From positions 186,001 through 250,000 of the forward strand of contig BPQB01000045.1 in NCBI GenBank assembly GCA_019973155.2: 64,000 nucleotides of DNA, written 5' to 3'. This document shows, one piece after another, positions 41,692-52,690 of this stretch; position 1 is the stretch's first letter; every line of letters starts with the position of its first letter. The notes below the pieces were generated by a model that had not been told where the DNA came from, did no database searches, and was given only the letters and a program-made list of their open reading frames with translations. A program made the position numbers and the translations under genes. Source of the stretch: Phanerochaete sordida. Lineage: Eukaryota > Basidiomycota > Agaricomycetes > Polyporales > Phanerochaetaceae.

Positions 41692-42110
41692 TCAAAGAGT
41701 GACAGAACAGGGGCGATAACGGCGCCGCTAAGTTATGTAGTCATGGATCAGCACATCGTCCAGAAGGGTAAGAGACGCTGACTTACGATGACATCGTTGA
41801 ATGGGATAAGGAGACAACGGTGTCGCTGCATGCAGAGCCGGAACCGACCTCGACGTCGCTGAGGAGGCTACAGGTCAGGCCAACGGTGACGCCTAGGTCG
41901 CTGAGGTCGACACCGATTGACTTGACAATCGCAGCGCCGGCCACGACGTCAACCTGAAATGCGCGCATCGAATCACTGGCAGCATGAGAACGGAGCACGC
42001 ATGGACTCGGTGCTGACCCACCAGACGGTGGCGAGAGATCTATTGGTGCCGCCATCGCGGGCGATGAAGAGTGCAGAGAAACGTTCCGGGCGACAGACTG
42101 TCTTGTATAG
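41692..42110 (-). pseudogene. Hydrophobin pseudogene
   Basis: A dead relative of the hydrophobin at 60.3 kb. The middle exon is well preserved: AAIVKSIGVDLSDLGVTVGL and TCSLLSD, EVGSGSACSDTVVS. Compared base by base with the intact gene, exon 1 keeps TCAGCACCGAG but the bases encoding the Cys-Cys pair are changed (CTGCTGCGA to CTGGTGGGT), and the donor GTACGT has become ATGCGT. Exon 2 shifts frame just before its end (TCCTTATCCCATTC), destroying the cysteine there, although the donor GTAAGTCAG survives. In exon 3 the bases for Gly-Cys are deleted, while the terminal CTTTGAGG remains. The signal peptide is no longer readable. Lesions are described only; no repaired protein is proposed. Confidence 0.8.
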
Positions 42111-43325
42111 CCAGGATCCCTCGCTGGAGACTCGAGAACGGGCCGCTGGCCGACATGGGACCGGATCGGTCTGCTTTCGTAGGTCAAGGACGCCATGGCG
42201 AGATGCAGATAAAGCTTAGGGACGCACCGAACATCGGTTCCCGAACTGCCTGCCATGGAGCGCGCAGCACGACGCTCGACGTCAATATCTGTCTTGAGAA
42301 TGCCGCGGCGGATGCGACAGGGTTGGATGCTTCATACGGACCTGAAATAGCGTCTGGAGGTGGTCAGCTCTATGGGTAAGTGTAGCATCACAAAGGGCGG
42401 TAATTTTACATTCCCATGAGCTAACAGTAGATGTTGGCACGCTGTGGGATACGCGCACGGCGGCGTGGCGAGCGGGCTGGAGCCACGATAGCTTGTAGCT
42501 GCCTTTGACAGTCTGGGAGAGCGAGAGCTTAATTACAGCATAGCATAGACACACCTGGAGACCATAAGAGTAACCACACTATTTTGAGTACATGTCAAAG
42601 ACGCACCGGGCGTGACCATTGCCCTGCGTTTATCTTCCTCTGGAGGAGGACATCTATAGAGCGAGCTCGCGACAGCACAGACCACGAGGTCTTCGCGGTA
42701 TGCCCCGTGTCTAGAAAGCCCATTGGCACGTCCTGGGTTCGCTCTGATCGTACGAACCTCGAGGACATTGTGGGAGGCGGGGCGGTCTGTCAAATTGTCG
42801 TCCTCAGCACAAATATCGATGTTTATAAGTGCAGGACGCACCTGCCTCGCTCCTAAGCTTGCTCACACCCAGCAGTCCTTCAGTAGTATCGGAAGAAATA
42901 ATCTTCTGGCTACTGCTTGAGATTCACTACCACCGCTCACGCGGTCAAGTGGGTAACGCGCTGTTGCTCGCCGAGCACGCCATGCTATCGGTCCTTGACA
43001 CGTTCGCGCTGAGCAGACCAAAGAAAAATCCTCCTATGTCAACGTAGGCGTAAAGCTTGACCTAGAGAGATGTGAGGACAGTGGGAGAATATTTGCTTCA
43101 CCTCGAGATGGACGAGCGTGGTGGTTCGAACGAACTTCAGGTAGCTTACGTCATACAGCGCTAACTCATTTGGCGTCTCGCTGGGAGGCGCGCTTGCTCG
43201 AAGTTTACTTCACTCGCCTTCGTCCGCTCGCTACCACCGCGCAAGGTCTTTTGACGAGGGCAGGTAGGCAGACATAGTACCATTAGAACGCTGAGCATAG
43301 CTGGCATACTCATTGTCAGGCCGAG
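42111..43325. other. Intergenic region without a recognised gene
   Basis: Short frames only, with no motif. A GGTTCGAACG sequence near 43122 resembles a tRNA T-loop but lacks the rest of a cloverleaf. Confidence 0.45.
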
Positions 43326-43760
43326 ATGGTCGCAGGACCTAGTGTCTGCCACACAAACAGCAGGACGCGACCGTTGCACCGCCGTACGCCTTCCGCAGGA
43401 GCTTATCGACCAAATAATTGACGAGCTTTGCGCAGACCGCCTCGCCTTGGAAAGCTGTTCTCTGACCTGCCGACGCTGGCTCGAGCGGAGCTCCAGGCGC
43501 CTCTTCCCCCTACAGGGACTTCATGCTTGCCGCCTATACCAGCGAACGCATCTCAGCAAACATCGTCACCCTCGAGCTCATCTTACGTCAGGAAGCGTGC
43601 TGGCTCGCTCGGTATCCGCCGAGAAGCATGACTGGAAGTCCAGCCTGGGGCCTTGAGGTTGCCTCGAGGTGCCTCCGTCTTGCCTCCACCTTCCTCTGTC
43701 CCGGTCTATCCAACACCGAGCACAGAAGCGTATCTGCGCAAACGCGAGTGAGTCGATGAC
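43326..43760 (+). pseudogene. Truncated, frameshifted F-box copy
   Basis: A broken tandem copy of the N-terminal part of the F-box gene that follows. One frame reads RLPQELIDQIIDELCADRLA and LESCSLTCRRWLERSSRRLF, matching ERLPQELVDKVIDELKAERA and LKGCSLTCRRWLARSSKHLF of the neighbour. Shortly after, the similarity continues in another frame (TSERISANIVTLELIL against TRECLASNIVALEFTF) and then stops. The only upstream ATG (43326) is out of frame with the F-box. Confidence 0.7.
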
Positions 43761-43811
43761 ACATGTACGGACTGGTCTCATTTACTTACAACCGAGCTGG
43801 TAGGTCTAGAC

Positions 43812-45100
43812 ATGGCATTTGTCGCTGCAGTGAACACCTCGTGGGCCGTACCTGCAGCAGGACGGCGCGGGCGCTGCACCATCGAACGCCTCCCTCAAGA
43901 GCTCGTCGACAAAGTCATCGACGAGCTCAAAGCGGAAAGAGCAGCCCTGAAAGGTTGCTCGCTGACATGCCGACGCTGGCTCGCGCGGAGCTCCAAGCAC
44001 CTGTTCACGTCCGTCGCTGCGCTAGGTTATAGCGCGGGCCTCGTGCTCGCTGTCCAAACCCGCGAATGCCTCGCGTCAAATATCGTCGCCCTCGAGTTCA
44101 CCTTTTCCTCGCGCGAACATCTTGATGCTATCCGCGCGCTCCCACGGCTCCGCACACTCGTTCTATCGGAATCAAGGAACCAGGCGCAGATCGATTCCCT
44201 GGCAAGCGCCTACTCCTGCATGCCGCCGCTGACCAGCACTGGACGACGCCTCGAACGGCTGCAATGCCGAGGCTCGCCTGTGTTTCTCGTAAAGTGGCTG
44301 TTGCAGCTCTTCGAATCCGTCGACACCCTGCAGCTCCGGTCCGTTTATGTGCACCCCTGCTTGCCCACACCCCGTGCAGGCCACCGTGTCGGCCATCTCA
44401 GCCTGTGCCATCTGTCGTACGCCGCGCTCCCTGAGCTCGCCGAGGCCCTTACCCCGGGAGCGCTGGCGAAGCTGACAGTCTGCGGCCCAGGCGTCGGTGG
44501 GGAGCACGGCGAGCACGCCCTCGGAGGCTTCTTGCGGTGCGCCGGCGGGAACGTCCGGGCCGTCAGCTTCAGCGACATCTCCCACCCCACCTCGTTCCTC
44601 CACCCCCCTTGGTACGCCCCTGCGCGGCCACCGAGACCACGCCGTCCTGACGCTTACCCGCCCCGCCAGCGCTTCTGCCCTTATTCGCCGCCTGCGCCAG
44701 CATCGCGGCGCTCGAGCTGTCGACAGACCTCACCCGCCGCGCGCGCCTGCCGGACTGCTGGGCGCCGTTCCTCGCGTGGCTCGCGTCGTTCCCCGCGCAC
44801 CTGCAACACGTCACGCTGCACCTCTACGACCGCTGGCCCCACGACCGCGCGCTCGCCGCCGCGCTGCGCCGCCTCGACTGGGCGGCGCTCGCCGGTGCGC
44901 TCAGGGCGTATCGGGGCCTGGCCTCCCTGTGCATCACGCCGACGCGGGTGTCGCGCAACCCGCAGTATGGCATTACCCTGGGGTCCGACGCCATGCGGGG
45001 CGTCGTGCTCGAAGGGCTCCCGGAGAGGCTGCGTCGAATCCTTCGCGTAGAGGTGCGGCCGCCGTTCCTTGGCTATACACCGGGTCCCGCGTCGTTCTAG
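43812..45100 (+). CDS. F-box/LRR-like protein
   Basis: Probable SCF ubiquitin-ligase adaptor. It starts MAFVAAVNTSWAVPAAG, followed by the F-box motif IERLPQELVDKVIDELKAE and CSLTCRRWLARSSKHLF. Leucine-rich segments follow (LPRLRTLVLSES, VDTLQLRSVYV, VGHLSLCHLSYAALPELA). One intron is needed: the donor after DISHPTSFLHPP (GTACGC) joins the acceptor GCGCCAG, giving CIAALELSTDLTRRARLPD in the frame that runs open to TAG at 45098-45100 (FLGYTPGPASF). Without this intron the protein runs into an Arg/Pro-rich shadow frame. A decayed copy lies just upstream. Targets are unknown. Confidence 0.75.
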
Positions 45101-45499
45101 ACCGGTCCCCGTGCGGTGGGCTATGGCCTCTGCTTCGACGCCATTTCGTCCCGATGGATACACTATTCCGCAGCACAGCTACCTCCAGTCTCATCTGTGT
45201 TCAAGCTCGGCGCAGCTGAGCGGTTGACGGGTGTTTGAGCGGATCGCGTTCAGGGCACTGCCAGAGTGGAGCTTGGCGATGATTCCGATGTCATGGATCC
45301 GATGTGCCTGCGTTCCTCCATCTCCACCCAGCACGCTACTTATTCGTCTACATAGCTATCTCTATTTCCATTGATCCGGGTCATCACCAATCGTTCCATT
45401 TGCATGCCGCGCTCGGAATATCAGAATATGAGTAAACGATAAACGAGGTAAATTCAACTGACTACGCTTACACAAGCTCAGGAAATCCGTAAGGATATA
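45101..45499. other. Intergenic region
   Basis: 3' flank of the F-box gene. No gene was recognised. Confidence 0.4.
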
Positions 45500-46100
45500 A
45501 GAAAAAGACCGCGCGCGCTGATGTGGAAGAGCGCATCGCGTAACCCGCTCATATTGACCCCAGATGCGACCGGTGCGTCGAATGCGTGCGATATGCGACA
45601 GGTGAACAATCCTAGTCTCGAGGCGAATAGCGTCGAAGGCCGGACGCCGGGTCTCCGCGCCTGAGACGCGCGCGACGAGTATGGGGGCCAAGCCTCGCTG
45701 TCGTCCGCGAAGAGATGCTGCGCCACGTCCACGACCGTGTCCGTGCCGGCGAGGGTGGTTTGCGCCGCACGAAGCAGCCCGGACGTGGACGTGCACAGCG
45801 AGTCCCTCGCGTCGTCTCGCATTGGCTGGCAGGCCGGGCACGACCCGAAAACGCGGTGTGCGGTCTCGCCACAGTCGTAAATGATCTGACGCCGTGGTGA
45901 CGACATGCCGAGTCTCCGGGCGACAGTAAACGCGGTGTCGAGCTGGGACGAGCGGGCGTGGCGCCGGACGAGGGCGGAACCGGCCGAGGACGCACGGATG
46001 CAAGGCCGCTCGGGCGCGCAATGCTCGTCGTACAAGGGCCGGCACCACGCCGTCGCGGGGCGGAAGCCGCGGTTCGCCGCGCGATGCGGTCTGCATGCTG
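45500..46100 (-). mobile_element. Possible non-LTR retrotransposon 3' ORF remnant
   Basis: The minus strand reads DCGETAHRVFGSCPACQPMR, which resembles the zinc-binding end of LINE-type reverse-transcriptase proteins (Cys, ET.H.hf..C pattern). In another frame it reads IVHLSHIARIRRTGRIWGQY, resembling the short conserved tail that follows in such proteins. The two parts are in different frames, the upstream polymerase and RNase H domains are absent, and no poly-A tail or target-site duplication was found. A chance match cannot be excluded. Confidence 0.33.
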
Positions 46101-46621
46101 GGACACGTCGGACTCGACATGCCCATCTGCAGACGAGAACCGAGTGACGTCGTTCGTATGGAGGGGCCGGGAGCGGAGGCGGACGGAGCGTCCTGCGACG
46201 GGCGGACGAGGCAGGCCTGGCTGCGGCGGCGTTTGCCGATGCTGGCGCGCACACCGACGGCGAGTCCGCGCGAGTGCACGCGATTGTGATGGGGCGAAAC
46301 TGCGCGGCCGAGCGGGGAAGGACATCATGTAGCCACCGATATAGGCATCGCGCGGGCAGCCGGGGTGTAATGTTTTTTGTAGGTAGTGGCCGGTGAGTGA
46401 CAGCCGGAGCTACATATGGCGTTGGAGAGGTGGCTGTTGGAGAGACTGGCTGGGTGTAAGCATGCCATTTTCCTGCAATGGGCAGAACATTCTTATGGTG
46501 TGTGTCCCAAGCAATAATGTGCGCTTGGAAAGCTGCAAGTCGTACATTTGAGACGATATGCCCATGAATTCGAGAGATAGAGATAGCTGCCAGTGCTGGG
46601 CATGGTGGTTTCGAAGTAGTC
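46101..46621. other. Intergenic region
   Basis: No recognisable gene. It is partly GC-rich next to the retroelement-like scrap and partly AT-rich beyond 46350. Confidence 0.4.
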
Positions 46622-47923
46622 CTAGCATGAAGAAAGTGATGTTGTTCCGGATATTAATGAAGTAGTCAGACACGGTGAGCGGCTCAAAGGGATGACAGGG
46701 CATATAGGCTTCGCGCCAAGGCTGCGTAGAGCTGTTCGATGCCGGTGTTTACGTTCTGTGCTGCCGTTGTCAGCTCGAGCTCGCATTGGCGGAGAAACTC
46801 GACGGTGGCAGCTGTGCGCCCGGGTCAGGCCCTGGCGCGCGGCACGAGAGGGCGAAGCACGCACCGTTGTGCCCGTCGGCCTGCCGGAAGCTGTCGGGAA
46901 GGCTGTACATGATCTGTGCGAGGCCTCCTTGATGAGGTGTCGGGCCCGACGGTGCAGGTGTGTGCGGGAGACCATCGAGACTTCCTGTGAGCGCAAATCG
47001 CCGGACGGTGCTTGTGCTGCTGTCTGGCGCGTTCTGATAGGTCTTGGGTGCCGATCAGCCCAAATGACGATGCTGAAATGGACTGTACACACAGTGTGAG
47101 GTCGATAATAGCGGAACTGCGTGGCTCCAGGCACTGGAGTCTCGAGGGCAGCAGCCGCAGAGGTGGCAGGTGTCGGAGATGTGACAACGCAGCGAGCTGG
47201 TGGACATGTTGGTTCTGATTGTGTGAAGGAGCCTGCGGGCTCTCCGGGCATCGTCCCTGCGTCTGAAGGGGTGGGAGAGGCAGGGGCATGGTCTGCCTGA
47301 AAACGAATGCTGCAGTTCAGCACGAGACTGTCTGAGCAGCCCTCGCCACGCACCATGGCCAGCTCCTTCTCGACCAGCATCTCATCCGCCTCGCTATCGC
47401 TTCCGGCCTCCTCGGGGCCAGCACCACCAGCGTCGCTGGTGCCGGGTCTGCACGCAAAGGTATGCATGCCTGGCAACGGGTCGTGGTCCGCGAGATCGCA
47501 CTTCGCTTTCGCGAGTCTACAGACGAGGCATACAACGCGGCCCGCTTTGCGCGGGGAGGGATTGAGTCTACACAGCCGGTCTTGCTTGGTACACCGCCCA
47601 CAGCGCTCGGACTCGGGCTGGCGATATGAGATGAGCTCGACGGCGGCTCATGGAAAGTCCTCACCAAAGTGACGGTGTATTGCTCATCGAGCTTCGTGTG
47701 CTGTGTCGGGCTTTTCTCCCGCTGCAGGTGAGTTTTCTTTTTGTGCCTTCCGGCACGCACCCCTTCAATCTGCGATAGATGCGCCGCTGTGATCAGATTT
47801 CCGCAGTGAAGCAGATGGTGGTGAGCTCACCAGCTGCTCGGTGCCATCCTGTATACCATCCGGCACTCCCGCATGCACGCTCTCCGCACTGGAGCTCCGC
47901 GTCCGTGCTCTCTCAGGCAGCAT
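46622..47923 (-). CDS. Zinc-cluster-like protein, family copy A
   Basis: One of three related genes in the window. The spliced start is MLPERARTRSSSAESVH (ATG 47921-47923). An intron then leads to IEGVRAGRHKKKTHLQREK and LDEQYTVTL, and a second intron to ESERCGRCTKQDRLCRLNPS and GRVVCLVCRLAKAKCD. The six cysteines are spaced C-x2-C-x6-C-x13-C-x2-C-x6-C, close to a Zn2Cys6 pattern. Then comes the family motif GSDSEADEMLVEKELAM, a third intron, and a Pro/Ser/Thr-rich C-terminal part. Intron positions match copy B. The 3' end is uncertain: the frame stays open to 46622, but more introns are possible. A DNA-binding role is only inferred. The 5' flank up to about 48.3 kb is also related to that of copy B. 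Confidence 0.6.
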
Positions 47924-48546
47924 GCCGACAGCTGTGACGATGCGTCGCAGGTGTCCGTCGGCCTCTGCGCGCACAGCAAGACACAAGGGCCTGAAACAGA
48001 GCTCGAGTCGCAGGCAGCGGAACGTCGACCGCGGTGGAATGCGCGAGGCCCCTTCGCCGCGCCGTGCGGACGGTGCAGAAAGATGCCAGCGCAATCGGGG
48101 GCGCGCGTCATCCAATATGCGGCGGATCACGGCGCCATGGCGACCGACAGCGTCCGGGCGGGGCTGCTGGCACGGCCCGCCGCACGCCGCGTCCGCGCGC
48201 GGGGACCGCTGCGCCGCCGTGTGGGCTCGTGAGACGAGCGAGAACAGGAGGCCGCTGCACGCCGACGGACCGGTGCGCGGCGCAGGGCGCGGCGTGCGCC
48301 GCAAGGCTGCAGGCCTAGGCTGTAGGCGGGGCGTCCCGTGAAGCCTGAAGGCCCGATATAGATATCGACACGCGATCCATTGTCCCTGTGTGCTGCAAGC
48401 AGAAGACAGTGCGCTTCGGGGGCGAGTCAGAAGGTGGGCAGGACTGACAAACGCCACGAAGGCTTTGCGGGCGTCTCTGGAGGTATGTTTGATGGGATCA
48501 CTCTTCCGCCAACCGCCACGTCATCCCGGCGCACGCTCGGCAAAGC
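47924..48546. other. Divergent spacer between zinc-cluster copy A and an F-box gene
   Basis: The part 47.95-48.26 kb, read on the minus strand, is similar to 52.95-53.2 kb read on +, for example CGGTCGCCATGGC and CGCACGGCGCGGC. The duplication therefore includes promoter DNA. Confidence 0.55.
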
Positions 48547-49821
48547 ATGCAGTGTCTCGCCCAGGAGCTCGTCGACCGCATCATCGACCTCGTCGCCGAC
48601 GCCCCGCCCCGGCGCCCGCCCCCGCAGCGCGCCCTCGCCAGCTGCACCCTCGTCGCACGCGCGTGGCTCCCCCGCGCCTCCACCCACCTCTTCGCGCGCC
48701 TCGCCGTGCGCCCCGAGCGCGCCGACGCCTTCGCCGCCGCCCTCGCATCCTCGCGCCGCCTCGTCGAGAACGTCGCCGAGCTCTCGCTCACGGCCGGCCC
48801 CGCAGCCGGCACTGCCGCCGTCGCGGCCCTCCTCGCGCTCCGCCCGCCGCGCCTCCGCCGCATCGAGTACCAGGACCACCTGCTCCTCTCTGCGGCGCGC
48901 GCCGACGACGCCAGGCCGTGCACGCGCGAGCTCGGCCCCGCGCGCCACAAACTCGCGCACCTGACGCTGCGCGCGCTCGACGCCTGCGCGCTGTCCGAGC
49001 TCCTCGCCAGCTTCGACGACATCGGCTCCCTCGCGCTCGACCCGCAGCACCGCTACCCCTTCTACCGCGCGCGCGCCGAGAGCCCCTGGCCGCTCCCGTG
49101 CCACCTGCGCGTGCACACGCTCGTGCTCGCGGACGTCGCCGCGGCCTCCGCGCTCGGCTACGTGCGCGTCCTGCGCACGCACCTGCGCCCGCGCGCGCTC
49201 ACGCGCGTCGTCTTCGAGGGCTTCGCCGCGGACCGCGACGCGCCGGCCGTCGACGCCGCGCTGCGCGCGCTCGGCGGCGCCGCCGAGGAGCTCGCGCTCG
49301 CGTTCTACGACAAGGACATCGCGCTCGGCCCCGAGCAGGCCGCGTCACGCCGTGCGCCGCACCCTCTATCCCCGCATACACCCACTAAAAATTGCACTCC
49401 AAGCAGACTACGCCCTCGCCGCGCTGAGCGCCTGCCATGCCCTGCACACGCTCACGCTCACCTTCACCGACGTCCGCCAGGTACTCTCTCCCCTCCCCCA
49501 CCCCATCCCACGCTGACCGCCCCCCAGCAGCTCCCCTGGGCCCTCGCGACGACGCTCCCGCACGTCCCCCCCGCGCTCACGCACCTCGCGCTCGTGCTCC
49601 CGAGCCCCGCGGACCTGCGCCGCCTCGCGCACGCGCCGTGCCTCGCGCACCTCGACGCCGCGCTCGCGCGCTGCGCGCGCATCGCGGCCCTCGAGGTGCG
49701 CGTCGCAGGTGCCGCGATGTGGGCGCCGAGCGAGCGCGCGCTGTTTGACGAGATGCGGGAGGCGTTGCCGCGCGGCTTGTCTGGGCGCGTGGCGGCGCTG
49801 ACGAGGGTTGTGTTGGTGTGA
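48547..49821 (+). CDS. F-box/LRR-like protein
   Basis: Probable ubiquitin-ligase adaptor. It starts MQCLAQELVDRIIDLVADA, followed by LASCTLVARAWLPRASTHLF, a short F-box. The rest is Ala/Arg/Leu-rich with leucine-rich segments (VAELSLTAG, LRRIEYQDHLLL, LAHLTLRALDACALSELL, VHTLVLADVAAASAL, LTRVVFEGF). The frame is open from end to end, but two introns are likely. One lies after DIALGPEQ, skipping a Pro/Arg-rich stretch to join YALAALSACHALHTLTLTF. The other lies after TDVRQ, joining QLPWALATTLPHVPPALTHL. The stop is at 49819-49821. GC at third codon positions is extreme, giving many shadow frames. Targets are unknown. Confidence 0.72.
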   Translation: MQCLAQELVDRIIDLVADAPPRRPPPQRALASCTLVARAWLPRASTHLFARLAVRPERADAFAAALASSRRLVENVAELSLTAGPAAGTAAVAALLALRPPRLRRIEYQDHLLLSAARADDARPCTRELGPARHKLAHLTLRALDACALSELLASFDDIGSLALDPQHRYPFYRARAESPWPLPCHLRVHTLVLADVAAASALGYVRVLRTHLRPRALTRVVFEGFAADRDAPAVDAALRALGGAAEELALAFYDKDIALGPEQAASRRAPHPLSPHTPTKNCTPSRLRPRRAERLPCPAHAHAHLHRRPPGTLSPPPPHPTLTAPQQLPWALATTLPHVPPALTHLALVLPSPADLRRLAHAPCLAHLDAALARCARIAALEVRVAGAAMWAPSERALFDEMREALPRGLSGRVAALTRVVLV

Positions 49822-49948
49822 GCGCGGCGGCGGAGAGTGGGAGAGCGGGTGAGGCCTTTGTCTCGTTCTGCGGGCCATCCGTAACGTGAGACTGCTCATC
49901 GCTCTGTCCCTCGGCCTGCCCCTTTCCTCGGTCTCGGTGATCTAGACG

Positions 49949-51830
49949 CGTCCTTGAGAGTGGTAGACACGTGTCTGTAGAATAATGTGAGTAATCCGTC
50001 GCTGCTCTAGGGAGCATTCGTTCTGACCACTTTGTCTATCCAGCTTGCCTTAAAAATTCCGGTATCCAATACTAGACCATTCACGAATTGACCCGCCTTC
50101 TTCATCCCGTCTTGCGTCCTTCGCCTCATCTCACGTCGAGCTCCTGCCGCGGAACGCCCGGGACGGCTCGCAAAGCGTCCGATATCCCCAGTCTACCATC
50201 CCAAAATCTTGCAGCCAGCGACCCGTAATCAGCACCTTTCGCGGGTTTGGCCGACACGCATGACTACCCACGAACCGCGCTTGTATGCGTGGCGCGACGT
50301 CTCGGCGTCGATCCGACACTGCGGGGGATTCTTGTGGCACCTCGCCCAGTACAACTCCTGAGAGATTGTGAGACCGCGTTCGTGATTCTTCGTCGTAGGA
50401 GTCGCGCAGGCGCACACCTGTCGCGGGGCTCTCCTCCCAGTGCGAGCCCTGTCACGCGCGCTCGAGCACGGGAGCATGCGTCGTTTAGCTTGCTACGACC
50501 ATGCTCCAGGAACAAGCAAAGTTCCCGCAGGGAAGAAGGTCCAGAGGCCCACCGCACCCCGCCGTATCCGACCCATATATACGACAGATGCGTCCCTGAG
50601 CCCTCTAGAGCCCTGTTTGTGGAACCACGTGAGTGACCCGCCACGACTCCAGCGAGCCTTTCGTTCTGACCACGTCCTCCAGCCAGCTTGCCGGAATAGT
50701 CCATGTATCCACTACTACTAGACCGTACACGACTCGACGGGCGCTCTTCGCCATGTCTGTGTCGGGCTCCTGCCGCGGAACGGCCGCGACGGCGCGTACG
50801 GTGCCCGAAATCCCCAGTCTGCAGTCCCAAAGGCTCGCGGGCAGCGGCCAGGGCTCGGGGCCTTCCGCCGGCCTGGCCGACCCGCATGGGTCTACCCACA
50901 ACCTGCGCTCGTATGCGTGGCCCGAAAGTCTAGGCGTCAATGCGGCACTGCTGGGTTTCCTTGTGGCATCTCGCCCAGTACAGCTCCTGAGAGACTGTGA
51001 GACCACGTTCGTGTTCCCTCGTCGTAGGAGTCGCGCAGGTGCAGGCCCGTCGCGGGGCTCTCCTCCCAGTGCGAGCCCTGTCACGCGCGCTCGAGCCCGG
51101 GAGCATGCTTCGTTTAGCTTCCTACGACTGTGATCCAAGAAAAGCCACAGTCTCCACAGGGGCGAAAGTCCATAGGTTCACCACATCTCGCCGTTTCCGA
51201 CTCACACATGCGACAGACGCGTCCCTGAGCCTGCCAGAGACCTGTCTGCGGAACAACGTAAGTGACCCGCCACGACTCCAGCGAGCCTTTCCTTCTAATC
51301 ACGTCTTCCAGCCAGCTTTTCGGAATACTCCATGTATCCACTACTACTAGATCATCCGTGACTCGACGGACGCTCTTCGCCGCGTCCTGGGTCGGGCTCC
51401 TGCCGCGAAACCGTCGAGACGGGCGCGCACGGTGCCCGAAATCTACAGTCTGCCGTCCCAAAGGCTCGTCGCCAGCGGTCAGGGCTCACGGCCTTCTGCC
51501 GGCATGGCCGCCATGCATGGGGCTACCCACGAGCCGCGCTTGTATGCGTGGTTGGGCAGTCTCGGCTGGGTCTTCTTGTGGCACCTCGCCTAGCACAGCT
51601 CCTGAGAGACCATGAGACCGCTTTCCTGTTCGCTCGTCGTTAGAGTCCCGCAGGCGCGTGCCTTGCGCCTGCCAATTGCGGGTCTCTCCTCCCAGTGCAC
51701 CGCTGGTACGCATCCAAACGTACTAGCCCTGTCTCGCGCACTCGAGCCCCGGAGCATGCTTCGTTTAGTATACGACGATTCGGACTGTGCTCTTAGAACA
51801 GGAAAAAAATTCACAGGAAGGACGCTCTGG
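49949..51830. repeat. Tandem array of three degenerate units of about 630 bases
   Basis: Three head-to-tail units begin at about 49949, 50591 and 51220, each marked by CGTCC(C/T)TGAG. Spacings are about 642 and 629 bases. Shared blocks recur in order: CCAGCTTGCC or its variants, ATCCACTACTACTAGA, GCTCCTGCCGCG, CTACCCAC, TTGTATGCGTGG, CAGCTCCTGAGAGA, CGTCGTAGGAGTCGCGCAGG and GGGAGCATGC(T/G)TCGTTTAG. Units 1 and 2 share a TCTCCTCCCAGTGCGAGCCC block, and unit 3 has an insertion there. No reading frame is conserved across the units. A CATATATACGA motif lies at the unit 1/unit 2 boundary. Confidence 0.8.
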
Positions 51831-52560
51831 AGTGCGCCAATGGTTTTGCGGTCGCTATATGCGCACGTCTGCTGTCGCCTCGTGAGTGCGCTCTGCGCGG
51901 CGTCTTGCCCGCGTCTCACGCGCCCTGCGTGGCTTCCCTATCGCGCGTCGAAGCGTCCTGGAATTCGCCGGGTACTTCGATGTGTTGCTGATTAATGATT
52001 GCTGTATGGCTCTGCTTACTTGTGCTGCTGCTTTAGGGCACGCCGTCATGCGTCGCTCTATGTCTTCTCTCCGAGTTTTCGAGTCTTTGCCCCAGAGTAC
52101 CAGACCTTTGCAAAACGAAAGTGCGGAGAGTTTCCATGTTCCTGTCCGCTTTCTGGCCTCACCAGTGTGCCCTGTCTCTGCTTGATGCACACAGGGACGA
52201 CAAATTACTTATTGAGCTTTATGTTCATGGTACAGCCGGGTATATGCCTTTAAATTTGTGAGTATCAGCTCGGGTCTGGATGATGAGATCCCCAACATTT
52301 CAACCCACATCTTTGCTCATCACTTCATACCCTTGTAAAACTCGCACCTGCATTGTGAGGAAGGGGATCTCCCTAGTCTAGATTCCAGCTGATACTCTCC
52401 GATTCCAGTACCATCACATTACTGCCCCACAGATTGGTCATTTACACTATCTTCAGCCCGGTAGGTGCGCTTTCCTGTGTCTCCACTCGATCTCTGTTCA
52501 TCGATAATTCTTCTAGCATTCCCCTGCTTGGTCTCAGCTGCAACCAGAGCCACTTCAGTT

Positions 52561-52614
52561 GGCCGGTTTAAACCAACGCGATAGGGAATCGCGAGCGTGT
52601 CGTTTTAAACTGCC
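52561..52614. repeat. Nested small inverted repeat
   Basis: The outer arms GGTTTAAAC and GTTTTAAAC surround the inner perfect 6-base hairpin CGCGAT-AGGGA-ATCGCG. Confidence 0.5.
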
Positions 52615-52690
52615 CAACTTCAACCCTTGGCAACCACTGCGCTAGCACGGCCGCCAAGGCACATTTGGCACAGGCGAGTCCTCCGTGATG

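Noticed and set aside
43110..43135. GGTTCGAACG resembling a tRNA T-loop
   Set aside because: No acceptor stem, D-arm or anticodon arm could be paired around it.
48390..49388. Plus-strand frame of 332 codons rich in Arg/Pro/Ala
   Set aside because: Shadow of the F-box gene starting at 48547; it has no hydrophobic core or motif.
50247..51138. Open frames on both strands within the tandem array
   Set aside because: None is conserved between the three units, and composition is GC-driven.
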